Origin: Actinomycetota bacterium | Lineage (GTDB): Bacteria > Actinomycetota > Thermoleophilia > Gaiellales > Gaiellaceae | Direction: 5' to 3' | NCBI GenBank assembly: GCA_005888365.1 | Contig: VAWZ01000103.1 | Location: 9,303-43,427, forward strand | DNA length: 34,125 nt | Shown: piece by piece, positions 30,789 through 34,125 of the stretch | Numbering within the stretch: position 1 is the stretch's first letter | Layout of the letters: every line of letters begins with the position of its first letter | The notes under the pieces: model-generated | What the model was told of the DNA's origin: nothing | Database searches by the model: none | Seen by the model: only the letters and a program-made list of their open reading frames with translations | Program-made: the position numbers and the translations under genes

Positions 30789-30792
30789 CCCC
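30767..30792. terminator. Terminator-like hairpin between convergent genes
   Basis: GGGGC-CAGGCC-CGGA-GGCCTG-ACCCC: a 6-bp stem plus a 4-bp GGGG/CCCC extension across a C/A mismatch, ending at the phosphatase stop codon. It is followed by CCTCCTCTTCT rather than a T-tract. Confidence 0.5.
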
Positions 30793-30804
30793 CTCCTCTT
30801 CTGA

Positions 30805-32052
30805 CTACCGCGGCCGCGCCTGGACGAGCGGGCCGACCTTCGACCATACGCCGCCCGAGAAACGCTGGAGCTGCATCTGGCTGATGATGAAGTGGTCCTT
30901 GGCGCTCGTCTTCTGGACGACGCCCGGAAGAAGGAATCGGTTCTTCAGGTTCAGCGACAGCAGCGCCTTCATCAGGCTCGCGCGAGTCGGGTTCTTCCCC
31001 GCCTTGTAGAGCGCCTGCACGAACGTCTCGGCTTTTGCGAACCCGTACATGTTCAGCTGATCGGTCGGGTCTGCCGAAGCCTCGTACTTCGCGAGGATGC
31101 GCTTGTAGTCGACGACGGCAGGATCCTTCTGCTGGGCGGGGCTCGACGGATCCTTCAGATAGCCGATCGAGAGGGACCCGTTCACGTACGCCGCGCCCGC
31201 CGCTCCGACGGCGATCTTGAGGTAGGCGGCCGTAGCGGAGACATGGTTGATGTAGATGGTGCTCGGGTTGAAGCCGAGCGCCTTCCCGAAGGCGTATGAC
31301 TGGATGGCGAACTTCGGCGTGGCGAAGATCAGGAAGACGTCCGCGCCCGACGCCTTGATCTTTGCCATCTGCGACCGAACGTCCGCCGCGGTCACCTCGT
31401 ACGGTTCCTCGGCGACGATGTTCGCCTTCGAGTAGCTCGAGCCGAGCGCGGTCTTGAGACCGTAGAGGTAGTCCCTGCCATACGCGTCGTTCTGGTACAG
31501 GACGGCGATCTTCTTGCCCGACTGGTTCTTCTTGATCTGGAGGCCGAAGAGACGGCCTTCCGCGATGTAGTCCGGCTCCCAGCCGATCGTCCACGGGTAC
31601 TGCTTCCACTCGGCGCCGAACTCCGTCGCGCCGGTGGAGACGAGCACTTCGGGGACCTTCTGCTGGTTCAGGTACGGACGTACGGCGAGCACGGGCTCCG
31701 TCCCGAGCTGCCCGACGATGGCGAACACCTTGTCTTCCTCGACCAGCTTGCGCGTGAGCTGGACTGTGTTCGCCGGGTTGTAGCCGTCGTCGTAGTAGAT
31801 GAAGTTGATCTGGCGGCCGTAGACGCCGCGCTTGCCATCGGGGCCCTTCCGCGAGTTGATGTACGCGAAGTACGCCTTCATCGCCGGGGCGATCGGCGCG
31901 TACGCCGATGCCGGCCCGGACTCCGGAAACGTGCCGCCGACGACGATCTTCGAGGCGGTGATTCCCGTCTCGGCTGGACGTCCGAGAGCACCGGGTATCC
32001 CGACGGCGAGCGCGACGATCAGGGCTACCGAAGGCACGATGAGCTTTCGCAC
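30805..32052 (-). CDS. Orphan ABC transporter substrate-binding protein (branched-chain amino acid type)
   Basis: A 415-aa signal-peptide-bearing protein of the Leu/Ile/Val-binding fold, paralogous to the protein at 11905-13140. The shared blocks are clear: TASKIVVGGTFPESGPASAYA, NFIYYDDGYNPANTVQLTRK, PYEVTAADVRSQMAKIKASG, IFATPKFAIQSYAF. The ORF track starts at 32073, but the first seven codons (MRRRRRS) are formed by the ribosome site AGGAGGAGG itself. GTG 32052 (VRKLIVPSVAL) sits correctly behind it. No permease or ATPase gene is next to it, so it may deliver a second ligand to the LivHMGF system 15 kb away, or to a transporter elsewhere. Confidence 0.9.
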   Translation of the reverse strand: MRKLIVPSVALIVALAVGIPGALGRPAETGITASKIVVGGTFPESGPASAYAPIAPAMKAYFAYINSRKGPDGKRGVYGRQINFIYYDDGYNPANTVQLTRKLVEEDKVFAIVGQLGTEPVLAVRPYLNQQKVPEVLVSTGATEFGAEWKQYPWTIGWEPDYIAEGRLFGLQIKKNQSGKKIAVLYQNDAYGRDYLYGLKTALGSSYSKANIVAEEPYEVTAADVRSQMAKIKASGADVFLIFATPKFAIQSYAFGKALGFNPSTIYINHVSATAAYLKIAVGAAGAAYVNGSLSIGYLKDPSSPAQQKDPAVVDYKRILAKYEASADPTDQLNMYGFAKAETFVQALYKAGKNPTRASLMKALLSLNLKNRFLLPGVVQKTSAKDHFIISQMQLQRFSGGVWSKVGPLVQARPR

Positions 32053-32171
32053 CGACCTCCTCCTTCTCCTCACCGAATGGCCTGCCTGTCGCCGCGAGCG
32101 TAACTCCGCGCTCGTGGCGCCGCCACTGATCTCGTGTCCAGCGAGGGCTCGATGTGTAATCGGATGCGTCC

Positions 32172-32193
32172 GCGGCCGCTCCGCGGCCGCGCG
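32172..32193. repeat. GC-only inverted repeat between the binding-protein gene and pepF
   Basis: CGCGGCCG and CGGCCGCG form an 8-bp stem with a 5-nt loop, built from two tandem copies of CCGCGGCCGC (NotI-like palindromes). It lies 60-80 bp after the pepF stop on the minus strand and 120 bp before the binding-protein start. Confidence 0.45.
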
Positions 32194-32205
32194 TCAGGAA
32201 TCTTC

Positions 32206-32245
32206 GCGCGATCCGAATCTGCGCGAGCGGATTCGGATCTTGCGC
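32206..32245 (-). terminator. Strong hairpin 4-6 bp after the pepF stop
   Basis: GATCCGAATC (32210-32219) and GATTCGGATC (32230-32239) form a perfect 10-bp stem with a 10-nt loop, extended by outer GCGC/GCGC arms after a 2-base bulge. It lacks a T-tract but is well placed to end or stabilise the pepF transcript. Confidence 0.55.
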
Positions 32246-32249
32246 ACGG

Positions 32250-34043
32250 TTAGCCGATACCGATCTCGTTCGCGAGCGCTTCGGCTGCGTCGAGCTCCTC
32301 GGCGAGCGCGTCGATCCCGCTCGCCCAGATTCCGGGATCGGCGAGGTCGAGCCCGACGATCTGCGCGAGCTCCTCGGGAGTCTTCGAGCCTCCCGTGCTC
32401 AGGAGCTCGAAGTACGGCTCGACCATCGACTCTCCCTCGAGCTCGTACTTGCGGAAGATGGCGAGTGCGAAGAGGTAGCCGTAGGCGTACGCGTAGACGT
32501 AGCCGGGCACGCCCGTGAAGTGGGAGATGTAGCTCCACCACGTGCCGTAGCCTTCGAGGTCGACCGCGTCGTCGAACATCCGCGTCTGGTTCTCGAGCCA
32601 AAGCTCCTGGAAGCGCTCGATCGAGAGCTCGCCCTCGCTCCGGCGCTCGGTGTGTACGGCGTTCTCGAAGCGGTTCATCGAGATCTGCCTGAAGACGGTC
32701 GCGATGCTGTCCTCGATCCGGCCAGCGAGCAGGTTCAGCCGTTTGCCGGGATCGTCCTCCAGGGCGAGGAGCCGCTTGAAGGTGAGCGCCTCGCCGAAGA
32801 CCGAGGCGGTCTCTGCCGTCGTGAGCGGCGTGTCGGCGTTGAAGAGACCGAGCGGCATGGACAGCGTGCCGTGGAGGCCGTGCCCGAGCTCGTGGGCCAG
32901 CGTCAGGATCGAGCGACGGTCTCCGGTGAAGTTCATGAGGACGTAGGGATGCGCGTTCGGGATGGTCGTCGCGCAAAAGGCTCCGTTTCGCTTGTTGTCC
33001 CGCACCGGCGCGTCGATCCAGCGGTCGCGGAAGAACCGCTCGACGATCTCTCCCGAACGCGGCGAGAACTCGGTGTACGCCTCGACGACGATGTCCCGCG
33101 CCTCGTCCCACGAGACCTTCGTCGGGTCCTCGGCTATCGGAGCGAAGCGATCGTAGTAGGCGATCTTGTCCAGGCCGAGCATCCCTGCCTTCAACCGGTA
33201 GTAGCGCTGGACGACGTCGTAGCGCGAGGTGGTCGCATCGATGAGGGCCTGAACCGCCTCGTCGGTCGTCTCGTTACGCAGGTTCCGGGCCGAGAGCCAC
33301 GTGGGGTAGCCGCGCAGCCGGTCGTCGATCGACTTGTCCAGGAGGATCGTGTTGAAGATGAACGTGCGCGTCCGGAGACCCGGCTCGAGGGCCTTCGTCA
33401 CCGCTTCGGCGGCCGCGAGGCGCTCGCTGCGATCCGCGAGGTAAAGCCGGGACATCGCTTCCTCGAAGGCGACCTCGTCGCCGTCGATGTCGACGCGGAG
33501 CGCACCCAGGAGCTCTTCATACAGGCGGTCCCAGGCGGAGACGCCGGAGACCGACTTCTCGGTGAAGATCTTCTCCTCGGGCTCGCTCATGAGGTAGGGC
33601 CGGAACTTCCTGAGAGACCGCATCCAGTGATCCCACTTCTCGAGCTCGGGGCTGGCGAGGAACGACTCGGCGGCCTCGTCCTCGAGGTCTGCGATCTCCA
33701 GGCCGAAGAAGAGGAGCTGCGTCTCGAGAGCCGCTCCCTTCTCGGTCAGCCGCGCGACGAGCGCGCTGCGGGTGGGGTCGGCCATGTTCGTCGAGAACTC
33801 GAGATGGGCGAAGTAGCCTGCGCGCGTGATGAGCGACTCGATTCGCTCCAGCTCTGCAATCGCCTCGGCGAGCTCGGCGGCGGAGAGCCCGGCGACCTTC
33901 CCGTAGTAGCGCTCCCGGAAGGCGGCACTTGCGTCTTCGGCCTCCTTGACGTCAGCTTCGAACCGTGGGTCGCCGGCAGTCTCGTACAGGTCGGAGAGGT
34001 CCCACGCGACCTCCTCCGCTCCCGTGATCTCCGTGGTCGTCAT
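32250..34043 (-). CDS. pepF: M3B family oligoendopeptidase F
   Basis: A 597-aa zinc metallopeptidase that cuts oligopeptides in the cytoplasm. The zinc motif HELGH is in LAHELGHGLHG (around 382), followed by TAETASVFGEAL with the third zinc ligand Glu. GAFCATTIPNAHPYVLMNFTG and GTWWSYISHFTGVPGYVYAY are PepF substrate-cleft blocks. The length matches the family. The ORF track starts at 34091, but MTTTEITGAEEVAWDLSDLYE at 34043 is the family N-terminus. TAGAGT lies 7 nt before this ATG without a Shine-Dalgarno, which suggests a leaderless mRNA. Peptide cleavage suits the amino-acid uptake genes nearby. Confidence 0.95.
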   Translation of the reverse strand: MTTTEITGAEEVAWDLSDLYETAGDPRFEADVKEAEDASAAFRERYYGKVAGLSAAELAEAIAELERIESLITRAGYFAHLEFSTNMADPTRSALVARLTEKGAALETQLLFFGLEIADLEDEAAESFLASPELEKWDHWMRSLRKFRPYLMSEPEEKIFTEKSVSGVSAWDRLYEELLGALRVDIDGDEVAFEEAMSRLYLADRSERLAAAEAVTKALEPGLRTRTFIFNTILLDKSIDDRLRGYPTWLSARNLRNETTDEAVQALIDATTSRYDVVQRYYRLKAGMLGLDKIAYYDRFAPIAEDPTKVSWDEARDIVVEAYTEFSPRSGEIVERFFRDRWIDAPVRDNKRNGAFCATTIPNAHPYVLMNFTGDRRSILTLAHELGHGLHGTLSMPLGLFNADTPLTTAETASVFGEALTFKRLLALEDDPGKRLNLLAGRIEDSIATVFRQISMNRFENAVHTERRSEGELSIERFQELWLENQTRMFDDAVDLEGYGTWWSYISHFTGVPGYVYAYAYGYLFALAIFRKYELEGESMVEPYFELLSTGGSKTPEELAQIVGLDLADPGIWASGIDALAEELDAAEALANEIGIG

Positions 34044-34050
34044 GGGCCAG

Positions 34051-34056
34051 ACTCTA
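34051..34056 (-). promoter_or_regulatory. Candidate -10 box for leaderless pepF mRNA
   Basis: On the minus strand TAGAGT lies 7 nt before the ATG at 34043, and no purine-rich site separates them. Confidence 0.45.
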
Positions 34057-34125
34057 CGTAATGCCCGCTCCGGCGCCGGCAAAGCCGGCACCTCGCTCTT
34101 GGGGCGGCTCCGTCGAGACTACGCC

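Noticed and set aside
32520-34061. Plus-strand ORF of 513 codons opposite pepF
   Set aside because: Antisense shadow; the minus strand has the HELGH peptidase.

Overview
The window is about 34 kb of GC-rich, gene-dense chromosomal DNA from a free-living heterotroph. G/C-ending codons, frequent GTG starts, TANNNT -10 boxes a few bases before start codons, a fused CofG-CofH (FbiC) protein, F420-type LLM oxidoreductase, several acyl-CoA dehydrogenases and branched-chain amino-acid type ABC transporters point to Actinomycetota. A deep-branching lineage such as Thermoleophilia/Gaiellales is my inference, not shown by a marker gene. I saw no rRNA, tRNA, CRISPR array, phage or complete insertion sequence.

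Layout. (1) 1-6.7 kb, housekeeping: holA (partial), a secreted DUF3761/HNH nuclease-like gene, comEA, leuS with a probable Leu-codon attenuator leader, divergent lysA, and a secreted protein with an internal duplication. comEC, which usually sits between comEA and holA, is absent. (2) 6.7-11.9 kb: fbiC (F420 precursor synthesis), a YCII/DGPF protein, an aminotransferase-fold protein that has lost its catalytic lysine, and a threonine/serine dehydratase-like enzyme. (3) 11.9-16.7 kb, minus strand: a complete liv-type ABC transporter in the order livG-livF-livH-livM-binding protein. A block of three strong hairpins lies between livH and livM, and one of them buries the livM start codon. (4) 17.0-23.2 kb, plus strand: an acyl-CoA catabolic operon (full-length and short acyl-CoA dehydrogenases, acyl-CoA ligase, enoyl-CoA hydratase), then a membrane protein and an SDR. 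The two dehydrogenase genes are separated by a ~164-bp near-symmetrical palindrome. (5) 23.3-27.7 kb, minus strand: a frameshifted MFS/cyclic-nucleotide-domain gene, a nucleotidyltransferase-like gene, a secreted metallophosphoesterase, and an ACAD10/11-type acyl-CoA dehydrogenase. (6) 27.8-30.8 kb, plus strand, divergent from that dehydrogenase: an LLM F420 oxidoreductase, an ACAD10-type kinase fused to DUF6285, and a histidine phosphatase, joined by 4-nt start/stop overlaps. (7) 30.8-34.1 kb, minus strand: an orphan second amino-acid binding protein and an M3B oligoendopeptidase F.

Themes. The liv transporter, orphan binding protein, PepF and dehydratase suit a peptide and amino-acid scavenger. 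The dehydrogenase/ligase/hydratase operon suits fatty- or organic-acid oxidation. The strongest candidate for an under-described system is the split ACAD10/11-like cluster: separate dehydrogenase and kinase genes with DUF6285, an F420 enzyme and a phosphatase, possibly for hydroxy-acid breakdown through a phosphorylated intermediate. Other notable items are the lysine-less aminotransferase, the leuS attenuator and the long palindrome between the dehydrogenase genes.
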